A stretch of 64,000 nucleotides of DNA from Stercorarius parasiticus. Taxonomy: Eukaryota; Chordata; Aves; Charadriiformes; Stercorariidae. The notes beneath the pieces were generated by a model. It saw only the letters and a list, made by a program, of their open reading frames with translations, was not told the origin of the DNA and made no database searches. The position numbers were made by a program, and so were the translations under genes. This document shows, piece after piece, positions 16,801 through 28,261 of this stretch. How positions within the stretch are numbered: position 1 is the stretch's first letter; each line of letters begins with the position of its first letter. Location of the stretch: contig VWZL01003480.1 of the NCBI GenBank assembly GCA_013396915.1, forward strand, positions 105,331 to 169,330. The letters run 5' to 3'.

Positions 16801-19800
16801 TCCTGGAAAGGAATTTGGGGTCTTGATAATGGCTCCGTTGTCCAGGCATGTGCCTCCAAGACTGATGCACCTGTCTCGGCAACGAAATAGCTTTGCAGAG
16901 AAATACAATCGCCTGAAAACCCGAGGCTCTACTGACAGCAGGACTCAGATAAGATAATCTTCCTATGCCACAGGGTAGGGGAACAATACTTGCATTATAG
17001 ATTATAGCCACGCTCGAACAAAGAGGTTATTCTTATTTTTCCCCCCTTAATAAATGCATTTTGTTTAAAACAATTATGGCTTTTCGGACAAGTTTGCTGC
17101 CCGGGCTGAGGAATGACGCTGAGCCCTGGGCAGAGACAGAAGCGCCAGGGGCTGTCATCAGCCGGCAGCATCTGCCTCGCCGGCAGCCCCCGCGCGCCGT
17201 CGCTGGGCTCGGGCAGGGACGCGGCTCACGGCAGGGCTCTGGGGCCGTTCCGTGTCCTTGCCTGTCCCCGGTGCGACACCCGGGGCTGCGCTGGCTTCCA
17301 AGTCGTCGGTCTCGTCATTGGATTGGAGCAGGCAAAGCGCACGCCCGGCCGGGAGCGGGGCAGCCCAGGGCGGCTTTTCCTCGGGCGAGCGGCGCCCGTG
17401 GACGCGGGTACCGCCGTCCCTCCTGCCCCAGCCCCCGCCTGCACCGGGCAGTGTCCTGGGCAAGCAGCAGGCACACGTGGCTCCACTCGCGCCCTCGGCT
17501 TTCACCAGGGACGTTCCGGCTCCCTGATCAAGAGCACGTGGAGGATTAATGGCCGGTTGCTGGTTTTGATCGCCTCTGCCCCCCTGTTTTGGTGGTTTCT
17601 GCTCCTGCTAAGGGTCTGGGAAAACTGCCCTGGCACTGGGGGGTCGAGGGCAGCAACTGGGAGCTCAAACAGAAACAATTTGCTGTCCATGACACTGGTG
17701 TCTGTGGTGGGGTGAGAGAGGATGCGCAGGGGAGTAAGACGGGGCCGAGGAGGACGGGGGTTCGCAGTCTGTGCCCCCGCAGCGGCCTCATCCCCTCTGC
17801 CAGACCGCAGCAGGCGTTTGGCCCCCGTCGGTTTGGATTTTTCAGGGATGGATTAAAAAGGACGAGAACGGGCATCGCCGCAGCGTGTTGCCCCATGCAG
17901 GGGTCCCTTCATGGCAGCCGGGGCTGCTCCGCCGCCGCAGCCACTCGGAGCTCTGCCGGTGCTCGCAGCGGCTCCTCGGCAGGCGCGGGCATGGCCGGGT
18001 CGCGGTGCCGAGCCGGGGCGACCATCACGGCACGGCACCCAGCCGCCCTCTGCCTTCCCTCCCCTTCCAGATGGACCCGGTGCAGAAGGCGGTGATCAGC
18101 CACACCTTCGGCGTGCCCGCCCCGCTCAAGAAGAAGCAGTTCATCTCCTGCAACATCTGCCACCTGCGCTTCAACTCTGCGGTAAGCGGGGCCGGGTGGG
18201 TGGCGGGATGCGCGGGGCCGGCATCAGTGCCGGTGCCAGCACCTGGGGCTGAGCAGGGGCGTCCCACGACGGGGACATCGCACGGGTCCCCGTGGCACAG
18301 GCGACAGCCCCTCGCGGCTCTGCCCACCCTGGCTCTGCGGCGGCCCCACGCTGACGTCTCCTCTGACACCTCTCTGCCCGCGGCACAGGAGCTCCTGGGG
18401 GAGCCGTACCCTCCGTTTGCCACATTGGTTCTCCCCGCTCCTCAGCATCGTGTTCGGGTCTGTTCCCTGCTGCCTTGGTCTCCTTGTTTGCACTTAAGCT
18501 GCTTTATCAGCCCGTGCAATTCATATTTGGTCCTTGGAAGTTGAATATAATCTTCCCCGCCTTGGCTTCCCAGAGCTCTGCTGTGGCAGGTGGGGATTTT
18601 TTTTCCCTGCCTTTTATTCTAAGTAAATCAACCGCCTTGTAGAGAGGAGGAAGGAAACATTCATTGATCCCCGCAGTAATGAATCGCGCGCAGCTGATCT
18701 TTTGTGGGGAAATTGATAAAGAGGTTTGAAAGGGAATTCTCCCTTGGAGCCGGTAGGAGAGGGATGGGGGTTTGCAGGGCTGGCAGCGGAGCGGCCAGAG
18801 CCTCCTCCGCACGGGCAGCACCTCGGAGCCCCTCGCCGGGGCTGGCCCCACTCACCCGGAGCCAGTCCATGAGCTCCTCGGTGCTGTGGCTGCAGGGCGT
18901 GCAGGGTCTGCATGGCGTGCAGGGTGTGCATGGCATGCAGGGTGTGCAGGGTGTGCATGGCAGGCGCGCAGGGTGTGCAGGGCAGAGGTGGAAGCAGGAG
19001 CCTTGCACGCTCAGCCCAGCACACGCGTTGCCTACGGAGCTGCCAGCCTGGCAGCATCCCCTGGCCTCGGCCATCCCTTCCTGGGGGAGCGAGGCAGCGC
19101 TGAGCGCCCACGGGACGACGGCCCCGAGCGCAGGCTCAGCGTTTCTGCGCTTCGTTATTCTGCCCTGCAGCCAAGCGGCGCGGGGAAAAGCATCCCTCTC
19201 CCGTTCCCAGCTGCATCCCAGCTGGAAGCGCAGTGCCGGGATTAGTCGGTCCCATCACGCGCTCCCGCTGCCCTCGTGGGCACCTCGTGCTCTGCCGTCC
19301 CTGCCCGCATCCCCCCCAAGGACACGTCGCCGGGAGGGCGCGGGCTGGCGCGGACCCTTGCACCGCTCGTGCCTCTGCGCAGAGCGGGGCCGGGGTGACC
19401 TACTTAGGCTGCGTCCCGGCCCCGTTATCGGGGGAGGTTCATTGTGTTTGCTAATGAGGCCCCGCGCTCCGATGGGCCTCGCGCTTTCCCACGTACGCAC
19501 CCGGCTCTGTCCGGCCCCGGACACCATTCCCAGCCCTCGGAATGCCGCGGGGGGAGGGAAGGGATGGGATGCTTCTTCCTATGAGTGCAGGGAGCCTCGG
19601 CCGGCCTCTGAGAACGCCGTGCAATTAATCCGTGCTGCTCAGTGGTACAGTGTCTTAATTCATATTGGATTTGGTTTTCCATAAGTTGCTAAACTCTAGT
19701 TGTTTTGGGGGGACAATGTGGCATTGTCCCTGGCTGCGGAGTACACAAATGTGCGGGTGATTTTCTTTTGTGCGTGTTTTTATCGGTTTGGTGCAGGCAT

Positions 19801-22800
19801 GAACCCATCAACATGCACTTCATTATTCAGCGTTTGCTGGGAGAAAGGAGCCCGTGAATGTGAATTGCGTGTTAGATACCCCTCAGGTTACAATGGGAGA
19901 TGTGTCCTCCCCACCAGTGTCCTTTTTTATTTTATTTTTACAGCTAGCAAATTCATTGTACGGTCCTGAAGTCATAAATTTTGCCTGAAAGCTTCTTTTG
20001 AGAGTGACTTGATGCATTTAATCAGAGCAGGGTCCTTATCTCGGCCGCGCAATGCGGCCGTGTCTTAGCAAAGTGATACCTTGGCCTGAATACATTTGTG
20101 TGCAGCGCGGTCTGGCAGGAGGAGGAAAGCGGCTTTGCGCTGCACCCAGCCAAAAATACCACCTCCGAGGTGGCCCTGGGGATGAATGTCACCAGGGGAG
20201 GTGGGAATCGTGTCCGAGCGGCCACGGCCCGCGGCTGACCCCATCACCTGTCCTCCCTGTGTCCGTCCGTCTGTCCAGCCGCAGCACCGACGCGCCCGTC
20301 CCTGTCTCTCCCTCCTCAGAACCAGGCAGAAGCCCACTACAAGGGCCACAAGCACGCGCGGAGGCTGAAAGCCATCGAGGCCATGAAGAACAAGCAGAAG
20401 GCGGCGGTGGGGGCTGCGGCGGTGGCCACCGGCCGGGACGGCGCAGCCGACTTGTCCCCCAGCCCCGAGGGCAGCAGGGACCCCGGCAGCACAGGTACGC
20501 GGCAGGGGGGGCAGGAGGGGCGACACCGGAGTGAGCGATGGCTGCAGCATCCTCAAGAGCCCGATTAAATCCTGGACCGCAGCAGCCTCGTGTGGGAGCA
20601 TCCCACGGTCAGCCGCTGGTCGGGCTGAGGAGGGCTGCGATTAGTGCGGCGTAAATGCCACCGCGAGCGCTAATAAATGAGCTTTTCGTGCTCCACTGGC
20701 GACCCTGGGGTGCCTGGCCGGGGACAGCATCACAGGGAAGGGGTGGAAATCCAGCGCAGGAGCCTGGGCAGCTCACGGCGGGTGATTCCCCTGCGGTTGG
20801 TGCCTCTGGGAGCTGAGGGCTGCAGGAGAGGACGCGTTCCCTGCGTCCCCTCCTGATGAGGGCTCACACACCCTCAGGGCTCCGAGGACGGGGCTGGGAG
20901 GAGGCAGCTCCCCCCGAGCCGAGGCAGCGCCGGAGCCCACCGGGCTTTTGAGCTGAGCCTGGCTGCCAGATAAAAGCAGTCACGGGAGAGACCTTGGGAA
21001 GAGCCGTCTGCCACAGGGATGAGTGTGAGCAGACAGTGCCCGAGATGGGCTTGGGGGGGATACGAGGGTGATCTCTGGAATCCAAAAAACCCCTTTAAGC
21101 ACAGAGAACTTTCTCATTCTGCCCATTTCTTTCTTCCCCCCGCCCCTGCCCCGGCTTTCCTTTCCCTGCCGCCAGCTCAAGCCAACGGCGTGCCGGAGCC
21201 GGAGGGTGAATGCAGCAGCCTGGGGCTGCTGCCGGGCGCTGAGGAGTCGCCATCGGAGCTGCCGGGCAGCGTGGCCCCGCTGGGCTCCCCGCCGGCCTCG
21301 GAGCTGTCGGAGGGCACCTCGGACGCCACCAGCGTGGCCTCCTCCGCCGCCCCGGCAGCCGAGGCACAGGCAGCCGAGTCGGGCGGCAGCGTCGGCTCGG
21401 CCCCCGAGAGCGAGAAGGAGGGGAAGAAGAGCAAACAGCACCTTTACTGTCCCACCTGCAAAGTGACCGTCAACTCCCTGTCCCAGCTGGAGGCTCACAA
21501 CACCGGTAAGGGCATCGCCCGAGCTGGGGACGGGGCGGGGGGACGGGCCCCTCGCGGCTCCATCCTGGGCTCCATGCAAAGCCCCACTACCAGACATCCT
21601 CACAGGGGAATGGCCAGCCTTAGCGAGTGTTGCTTTAATTAAAAAGGATTAATTAAGGTGGCTTGCAAAGGTACTTGGCCATGTTTTACCTATGCTGCGG
21701 CTTACAGAGTGAATTTTAGCAAGGTCAAACGCTATCTTATTGTTCATGTCTCTTAATTAAAGACATTTTCAGATAGGTTTAATCAAGTGATTGGAGGCTA
21801 CTTTATATTCTGTTGCAGTTTGGCTTTAAGCTGATAGCAACCCGAGTGCCAGTGCCCCTGTCAGACCCAGGACAATCCCTCCCAAAAGCGGTTGGGTGCT
21901 TTGGGCTCCCGCTCGTTCGGAGAAGCCCCTTGGGAATTTAACGAGGTTCGGAGCCGAGCGGCAAGCGATGGCCTGTGGCTGCGCGGGGCAGCCCCTCGGG
22001 GCGGGCAGCCATCTGGGGGTGGCGAGGGTCCCCCAGGGAGGGGAGGAGGGGGCAGCCGGACCCCCCCCCCCAGGGCGGTGGCAGGGGGGTGGCAGCCATG
22101 ATGCTGGGGGGTCTGCGGGCCCTGCAGCGCCAGCTCCCAGCTCGCCCCTTTGTCTGGAGGATGCTAAACAAGGATGGGCACCCCGGTTTTAAAGGGAAGA
22201 GCCTCCTCTCCCCCAGTTCAGCAAGGACTGGGAACCAGTTCCCCCCAGCCCCGGGCACCCGCCGGGGCGGCAGCAGCCAAGTGCAGGGGTCGGCTCAGGA
22301 CACGCCGCGGCTTAGCTGCAAACGTGTCCTTTTGCTTTAGTCAGCTCCGGTTACAAATTCAGGAGCTGATTTGGGGGAAAAAGAACAAACAAACAAACAA
22401 ACAAAACGTTTGCAGGCTCGTGCTCCTCCATGGCTGTCACACGGACGCGGGCTCCTTGCTTAACGCCTTAAAAAATAGAATGAATTAGCGGTGGCTTAAA
22501 TTACTTGCCCACCCACCCCCCGCCGTCCGGGCGCTGGCAAGGTCAGGACAGAGCGCCCTGTCCCCAGGTGTGCTGGGATTTCGGGTTCCTCCTTCCCCCG
22601 CCTCCTCCAACCCTGCCGAGCTATTCCTGGCGCTGCGGCCGGATCCTCTCTGACCTTGGGCACGGCTCAGATGCTGCAGCGTGGCGGGCGACGCGTGCCC
22701 AGCGCTGCAGACCGCGCTCCCGCCTGGGGCCAGGCGACAGGCTCCGGCACACGCTTAAAAATAGCAGTTTCTCCGAAGGTCTGGCACACGGAGAGAGACG

Positions 22801-25257
22801 GGGGGTTATGTCTCTGGGAAGCCGAGAATTTCTGGTCTGCCAGGGAAGCACAGCTGGCCACGGGAGCTTGGCAGGGTTTGGGAATGGGCTGCCGCGTCCC
22901 TGGGAAGAGTCCGGACTCCTGGGCAGCTCCCTGTCCCCTCCGCCTGCGAGTGCTGGTGGGCACCGGGAGCGGGGGACTGGGGTCCTATGGGAACGGGGAC
23001 ACATAGTGCTGTCGGGTGGGTTGCTCCCAGGGCATCCTTCTTGCTGCCGCGGCACTCGGCACGGCGCGGGGATGGTTTGCTAAGTCGGTGTTTGCCGAGC
23101 GTCCCCTCTGTCCCCCAGGCGCCAAGCACAAGTCGATGCTGGAAGGTCACAGCACCCAGATGCGGCGGGGCCGAGGCAAGCTCCTGTCCCGGGCAGGGCA
23201 CAAGTCCAAGCGGATCGGCAACAAGGGCAGCATCAACATCCAGAACAAGGCGTTTCACTGCCAAGTGTGCGAGATCTACGTGAACTCGGAGACCCAGCTC
23301 AAACAGGTGACGATGCCAGGCCTGGCAGCGCAGGGACACCGGGCGTGGGGGCGTGCGGACACCTCTGCACAGGCACCGGGGGGCTGGCGGGGGGCGGTGC
23401 CTGGCGGTCCCCTGCGAGGAGGTGATGGGTGTCCCCCCGTGGACGCCATGCGGTGCCGTGAGTCTGCCCTCGCCGTCCTGGCTCCGGGTGAGCGGGCTGT
23501 TTTCCTCCCCCAGCACATGAACAGCCGGAGGCACAAAGACCGGCTGGCGGGGAAGCCGCCCAAGCCCAAGTACAGCCCCTACAACAAGCTGCAGAAGAAC
23601 GCTGCCCTCGCAGTGAGTATTCTCAAGGTATCTGTCCGCCTGCAAATCACCCGCCCGGTTTGCGCTCCGAAACCCTGTTTGCCATATTAACCGTGTCCTG
23701 CAGGGAGACGCAGGGGCTGCTTTTCGCAGGATCGCAGAATGGTAGGAGTTGGAAGGGACCTTTTGGAGATCACAGAATCACAGAATGGTTAGGGTTAGAA
23801 GGGACCTTAAAGACCATCCAGTGCCACCCCCTGCCCTGGGCAGGGACACCTCCCACCAGCCCAGGTTGCTCCAAGCCCCGTCCAACCTGGCCTTGAACCC
23901 CTCCAGGGATGGGGCAGCCACAGCTTCTCTGGGCAACCTGGGCCAGGGGCACAGCACCCTCAGAGGGAAAAATTTCTTCCTGAGGTCCCATTTAAATCTC
24001 TCCTCTTCCAGTTTAAAACCATTCCCCCTTGTCCCATGGCTCCTCTCCCTGATCCAGAGTCCCTCTCCAGCTTTCCTGGAGCCCCTTGAGGGACTGGAAG
24101 GGGCTGGAAGGTCTCCCCGGAGCCTTCTCTTCTCCAGGCTGAACCCCCCCAACTCTCTCAGCCTGTCCTCCCAGCAGAGGGGCTCCAGCCCTTTGATCAT
24201 CTTCATGGCCTCCGCTGGCCCCGCTCCAACAGGTGGCACAGGAACGCCTCCAGGCGGGGTTGGAATGGCTCCAGAGACGGAGACTCCACCACCTCTCTGG
24301 GCAGCCTGTGCCAGGGCTCTGCCACCCTCACAGGAAAGAAGTTCCTCCTCATGTCTAGGTGGAACTTCCCATGGTCAAGTCTGTGCCCGTTACGCCTTGC
24401 CCTGTCGCCGGGCATCACTGAAAAAAAGCCGTGGTTCCCGTTATCACATGGAAGCTGCTCCCCTGGGAGGGTGGGCTGCAGCGGTGAGAGGAGGTTTGAG
24501 TCTATTATGAGGAAAGAAAGCATGGGAATAACACGATTTCCCTGGCAGCAGCATTCACAATAGCAGCACTGGTGATTCTCCCACCTATTTCAGGAACGGG
24601 AGAGCTGGGATGGGCGTCGGGGCCTGCGTGACGCAGTTAACTCAGTTAATGAACCCAGCCGAAGCGTCGGTTTGCAGGGATGCACAGCTCAGCGAGAGCT
24701 GGGCAGCAAACACGATGCCAGGGAAGGGAAGCATGGCTGTAGGGCACGGCCCAGCGGGCAGAAACACCACATAGGACTCCGGGTCCGGGTGGTGGGGCTG
24801 AGGACCTCCCCGTGGAGGTCACCACAAGGGCGGTATCCCGGGAGTGGCTGAGCGAGGGACCCTGTGGGATGGAGCGTGCATTGGGTCGGGGCCGGGGCTG
24901 GATTCACCACGGAGACATGCAGAGAGCTCAGCTGGGAGCGAGCGTGGTCTGGGGCTGACGCGGGGGGCTAGGGGCTCTCCTGCAGCCGGGTGCCTCACGG
25001 TGTCTCTCTCCTCCTCCTCCTCCTCCCCACAGTCCAAGCTGGCTTTGCAGAAGCATCTCACCAAAACCCTGGCGACCCGCTTCCTGCCCAGCCCGCTCAC
25101 CACGGCCGCCATCTGCGCCATGCCTGGCCCCCTCGCCCTGAGACCAGCCGCGGCCACCACCCTTTTCCAAGCCCCGATCCTCGGACCAGCCCTTTTCCGA
25201 ACGCCGCCAGCCCACGTCCGCACCACGCCGGGCCCCATTGTCTTCGCTCCCTACTAG
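13835..25257 (+). CDS. ZNF385C: Zinc finger protein 385C (5' end missing)
   Basis: Seven coding exons were decoded: 13835..13977, 18071..18181, 20320..20494, 21176..21505, 23119..23306, 23514..23612 and 25033..25257 (TAG). All junctions are GT-AG and keep phase, giving 422 complete codons. The first exon found begins with two bases of a split codon, so at least one upstream coding exon is not identified. The protein has the ZNF385 layout: an N-terminal P-L-D-I-K-H-F segment, then M-D-P-V-Q-K-A-V, then three matrin/U1-type C2H2 fingers (C-N-I-C, split by an intron; C-P-T-C; C-Q-V-C with H-M-N-S-R-R-H), an acidic Ser/Ala-rich linker, and a C-terminus ending F-A-P-Y. Family members are nuclear and bind RNA or DNA; ZNF385A acts with p53. 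Assignment to the C paralogue rests on the position between C17orf113 and NKIRAS2. The function of the C paralogue is poorly known. Confidence 0.9.
13978..18070 (+). other. ZNF385C: ZNF385C intron
   Basis: A 4.1 kb intron with a GTGAGT donor and a CTTCCAG acceptor just before the M-D-P-V-Q exon. It holds AT-rich patches at about 14,160-14,320, 16,130-16,190 and 16,735-17,060 in otherwise GC-rich sequence. I see no exon or RNA gene. A single N lies at 15653. Confidence 0.75.
14279..14316 (+). repeat. A/G-rich low-complexity tract
   Basis: A purine-only run apart from a few T residues (AAATAAATAAAG, then GAAAG and GAGAG units). Confidence 0.6.
18182..20319 (+). other. ZNF385C: ZNF385C intron splitting zinc finger 1
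   Basis: A 2.1 kb intron with a GTAAGC donor and a CCTCAG acceptor. It separates the Cys pair of the first finger from its His pair. It contains a minisatellite near 18.9 kb and an AT-rich stretch at about 19,620-20,030; no other gene is visible. Confidence 0.75.
18892..18985 (+). repeat. Minisatellite with TGCAGGGTG-like unit
   Basis: About ten imperfect copies of a 9-10 bp unit (TGCAGGGTG / TGCATGGCG) in a ZNF385C intron. The repeat produces fake Met/Cys/Val-rich reading frames on both strands. Confidence 0.85.
21610..21840. promoter_or_regulatory. AT-rich island, candidate intronic enhancer
   Basis: About 230 bp rich in TTAATTAA-type cores (several between 21,635 and 21,770), bounded by very GC-rich sequence inside a ZNF385C intron. 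It resembles vertebrate conserved noncoding elements in composition; conservation was not tested. Confidence 0.3.
22384..22407 (+). repeat. CAAA microsatellite
   Basis: About five tandem CAAA units in a ZNF385C intron. Confidence 0.8.
23728..24429 (-). mobile_element. Older CR1 LINE fragment, minus orientation, interrupted
   Basis: The two ends of one minus-oriented CR1 are seen at 24232-24429 (close to the plus-strand copy at 11.2-11.4 kb) and 23728-23771 (its 3' terminal 'gatctccaaaaggtccc' block). Between them sits a second CR1, so the older copy was split by a later insertion in the same orientation. The host position is a ZNF385C intron. Confidence 0.82.
23772..24231 (-). mobile_element. 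Younger CR1 LINE fragment nested in the older CR1
   Basis: About 460 bp of CR1 3' sequence in minus orientation, from 'ggccagcggaggccatgaag' to a terminal ATTCTGTG tandem. It interrupts the older CR1 near its 3' end. Confidence 0.85.
25005..25032 (+). repeat. ZNF385C: CTC/TCC microsatellite serving as polypyrimidine tract
   Basis: A (TCC)n-like run directly precedes the CCACAG acceptor of the last ZNF385C exon. The splice-site pyrimidine tract is therefore itself a simple repeat. Confidence 0.75.
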
Positions 25258-28236
25258 AGCCGCTCGCCTGCCGAGGGCCCCTCCGCCGCCCACCGGGCTG
25301 TGCCGGGGGGTGCCCAGTGTGGGACGGCGCTCCCGGGCAGGCGGCTCTTCTGGCTGGTGGGAAACCATAGTCGTAGACATCAACCTCGGCTTCTCCTTCG
25401 CTTCGAGCAGGTGCCTGCTGGAGCAAGACTCGCCGGCAGAGCCCGGCCAGCGCCGCCGTCCATCCCTGCTGCTCCCCCGGCCCGCGCCGGCCCCGCACCC
25501 GGTAGGGGAGAGGACGGTGCCCGAGTCACCAGGACCCTCCTGTGTCTCATGGCCGGGGGCTGCTTGTCCTCGGCCCGCTGGTTTCTTGTTCATCACCCTC
25601 CCAGCTGCCAAACTGGAAGAAGACGAGCCATCTGCCCCCCGGGGGAGGGAGCATCCCTCTGGCCGGCCGGTCCCTGCCAGCCCAGTGGGAAGGGAACTGC
25701 GAGGGGAGTCTCATCCCAGCTCTTACTGGGAGAAATGACCCCAGCACAACTGGAAAGTTGGCAGTTCCCTCTCGGACCGGGCTGGCTGTGCCTTCGCCAG
25801 CCCTGCACTTGCCCGTGCTGGCTGGGGGCTTCCGTGCTGCCCACCAGCCTCCCTGTGCCCCACAACCCCTTACGTCCCACCAGCCAAAGAGCCCCCGCCG
25901 CGGTGGGCACCAGCCACACTGACCATATCTTCACTCCGAGAGCAATAGCCGAAGCCCAGGGCTGGTGCCTCCCCCCTCCGAAAGCACACTGCCCCTGCCC
26001 TGGACCCCCAGAAGCACACGACGGGCGGGTGGCCGGGGATGGACCCCCTCCAGCCCAGCGAGGACAGGAGAGCGAGCTCCCTGAGGAGGTCACCCCGCGC
26101 TCGGCGCCAGCTGTTTGCCTCTGTCCCCTCCCCGGCGGGGGACAGCCCTGCCCCTACCTCCCGGGAGATGCTGTGAGGCTGTGAGTGAATGTTCCTCAAG
26201 CACTTTGGGTTCTCCAGTGAAAGCCAACACTGCTGCTCGCCCGCCAGCAGCCGCCGGGCCCCGCCGTCCAACCCCATCCCCATTTGGAGCTTCCAGGGAG
26301 TTACCGATGACTCCCAAAAACAAAGGCGTCCCCGGCAGCCCGGACAATCAGGTACGAAGGAGCAGGCGGCACCCGCAGCCCGCGCCCGGCGTTCTCCCTG
26401 GGATGCTCCCGTCACAGCCTGCAGAAAACCAGGCTCCAAAGGGACCCCGCAGCCGTCGCTCTGCTTTTCACTGTGCTCAGAAAGCCCAGCAACAGCCTGG
26501 TCTGAAAACTAACCCCGGCGCTCCGGGTTCCCAGCGTGCTGCTGTAAATAGAAATATGCAGGAAAGTTGCGACCCAACGGACCTTTCGCTGGAGTGACAA
26601 CCCACCCCGATCTATGCAATCCAGGGGGAGCAGCTCGCCCGCCGCATTTGCTGTCTGCCATTTACTTTGGTGCTCATGCTGTCCGTGCAGCCAGGAGTGG
26701 TGGTCAGAGCAGAAAAAAAATCAACGCGACACTCAGCTCTGTGCAGACGATTCCCTTCCCGTCCCCCGGCGCTGGCTCGGAGACCTCAGCGGTGGCCCAC
26801 GTTCCCTGCCAGCCCCGGGGAAGAGGCAGGTGGGTTTGTGCACCTGGGAATCCACACGCACACACACACATATCTGACGTCTTGGCCATATGCAACGCCT
26901 GGAGTTCAGGAGGATTTTGCCCAGCACGCCTCCACCAATGCTCAGGACAAGGTCCTGGCAATGGGAGGTGAACGGGAACCGGCCAACGGGTAACGCACAC
27001 GGCTGAAATGCTTCTGCTTCCCGGCGCTGACAGAAAGACCTGGAGCCTCGGGCGAGGGCAGGAAACCTGCAGAGAGGGAGCAGGGGCAGCACAGAGCCGT
27101 ACCCTGCCTCTGGAGAGCCCGTTTGTTGCACCGTGGGCCGCGCTGACCCGCAGTGCCACCGCCATGCTCCTGCCGCAGAGGACAGGAGCGCAAGGGAGCC
27201 CTGGGGGGTGGATTCTGCTCAGGGCATCTCCTTGCCACCCCAGGGGAGGAGGGAAGCATGGAGAGCGGCACCAGAAGAGGAGTGAGCTTGGAAGGCTGGC
27301 GGTAGAGACAACCGAAAGGTCTTAACAGTGGTGGTGGGGAGACCTGGCTTGGAGAGCAGCTGCAGGAAGGAATTCTCCCAGCAGCTTTGCCAGGGACAGG
27401 GAGATGGTCCTACAGCCCAAGGGACATGTGCAGCCTGGACCCTGTGTCCCACAGAACCCTTTGGTGGCCAGGGCGGGCAGGCAGCAGGAAGGACACGGCT
27501 CCGACAGCGTCGCAGTGCCAAGCAGCCCGTGCTCAGCCCTTCCCCTGCTCATCTCACTGTGCTCTTCCCAGGCCGCCACACCGCGCCCGTCACTCCCAGC
27601 CCTGGCCACAGCAGGGAAGGGCAACGCATCCCCTCCTGCAAGGAGCCTACCAGCCTCAGGAGCGGCGGGAGCCGGGAGCTGCCAGCTGCGGCCATGCTCC
27701 TGCCTGCAGGAGCCGCTTGGCACTGGTGGGTCGTTCCCCTGCATTTTGTTCTAAAAAGCCTGTGCTGGAGCCAGCAGTGGCTGCCCCCATCACCCCTACA
27801 CCAGTGGAGTCCTAATACACTCCTACACTTGGCACTTTAACCCCTTGAAAGCCATTCCTTCTAATAACAATAATACTGCAACGAGCTGCATAAGAACACA
27901 CTCCCTCTATCGCATCCCCCCGCCTCCAGAAATCCTCCCTGCTCCTCTGCTGTCCAAAGCATTTACTGCCTTTGACTTTAGCATATGCTGTACTAGGTAG
28001 TAGGGCATAGTCCATAGCGCTCAATAACGTGTGCCCCTCTGTAAATAACCTTGGAGTGATGTGAACAGTTTGATTCAAAAAAAAGAAAAAAAAAACACAC
28101 AAAAAAAGGAATAAACAGACTCTAGGGACTTGGCCAGTACTCCTCCTGTAATGTTCATTGTATATTTTTTTGATGTACTATAACTGTTGGGAAAAAAAAA
28201 AAAAAGGAAAATATTTTGATAATCGAATCTCATCGC

Positions 28237-28242
28237 TTTATT
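28237..28242 (-). terminator. NKIRAS2: Candidate poly(A) signal of NKIRAS2
   Basis: TTTATT on the plus strand reads AATAAA on the minus strand, about 970 bases beyond the NKIRAS2 stop. It is the first such hexamer I see after that stop. Confidence 0.5.
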
Positions 28243-28255
28243 GTGTTACTCAGTA

Positions 28256-28261
28256 AATAAA
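28256..28261 (+). terminator. ZNF385C: Candidate poly(A) signal of ZNF385C
   Basis: AATAAA in an AT-rich block at the end of the presumed 3'UTR, 13 bp from the opposed signal of NKIRAS2. Confidence 0.5.

Larger units (their letters stand above)
20495..23118 (+). other. ZNF385C: ZNF385C introns around the acidic-linker exon
   Basis: Two introns, 20495-21175 and 21506-23118, flank the exon at 21176..21505. Both are phase 1, so each junction splits a codon (completed as Ala and Gly). The second intron contains an AT-rich island (21,610-21,840) and a CAAA microsatellite. No other gene is visible. Confidence 0.75.
25258..28261 (+). other. ZNF385C: Probable ZNF385C 3'UTR
   Basis: About 3 kb from the stop codon to AATAAA at 28256-28261, with an earlier AATAAA at 28110-28115. 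The first half is very GC-rich and the last 400 bases are AT-rich with poly(A) runs, as is common at avian 3' ends. Long open frames at 25.3-26.6 kb occur on both strands and carry no domain. A short CA repeat lies near 26,858-26,872. Confidence 0.55.

Noticed and set aside
18892..18985. Possible CRISPR-like repeat array
   Set aside because: Units are 9-10 bp, contiguous and without spacers; this is a vertebrate minisatellite.
18704..19684. A 326-codon plus-strand frame in a ZNF385C intron
   Set aside because: It crosses a minisatellite and GC-rich intron, has no domain, and lies between two well-supported exons in another frame.
25300..26184. Long frames on both strands after the ZNF385C stop
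   Set aside because: They lie in the 3'UTR, overlap each other on opposite strands and show no motif.
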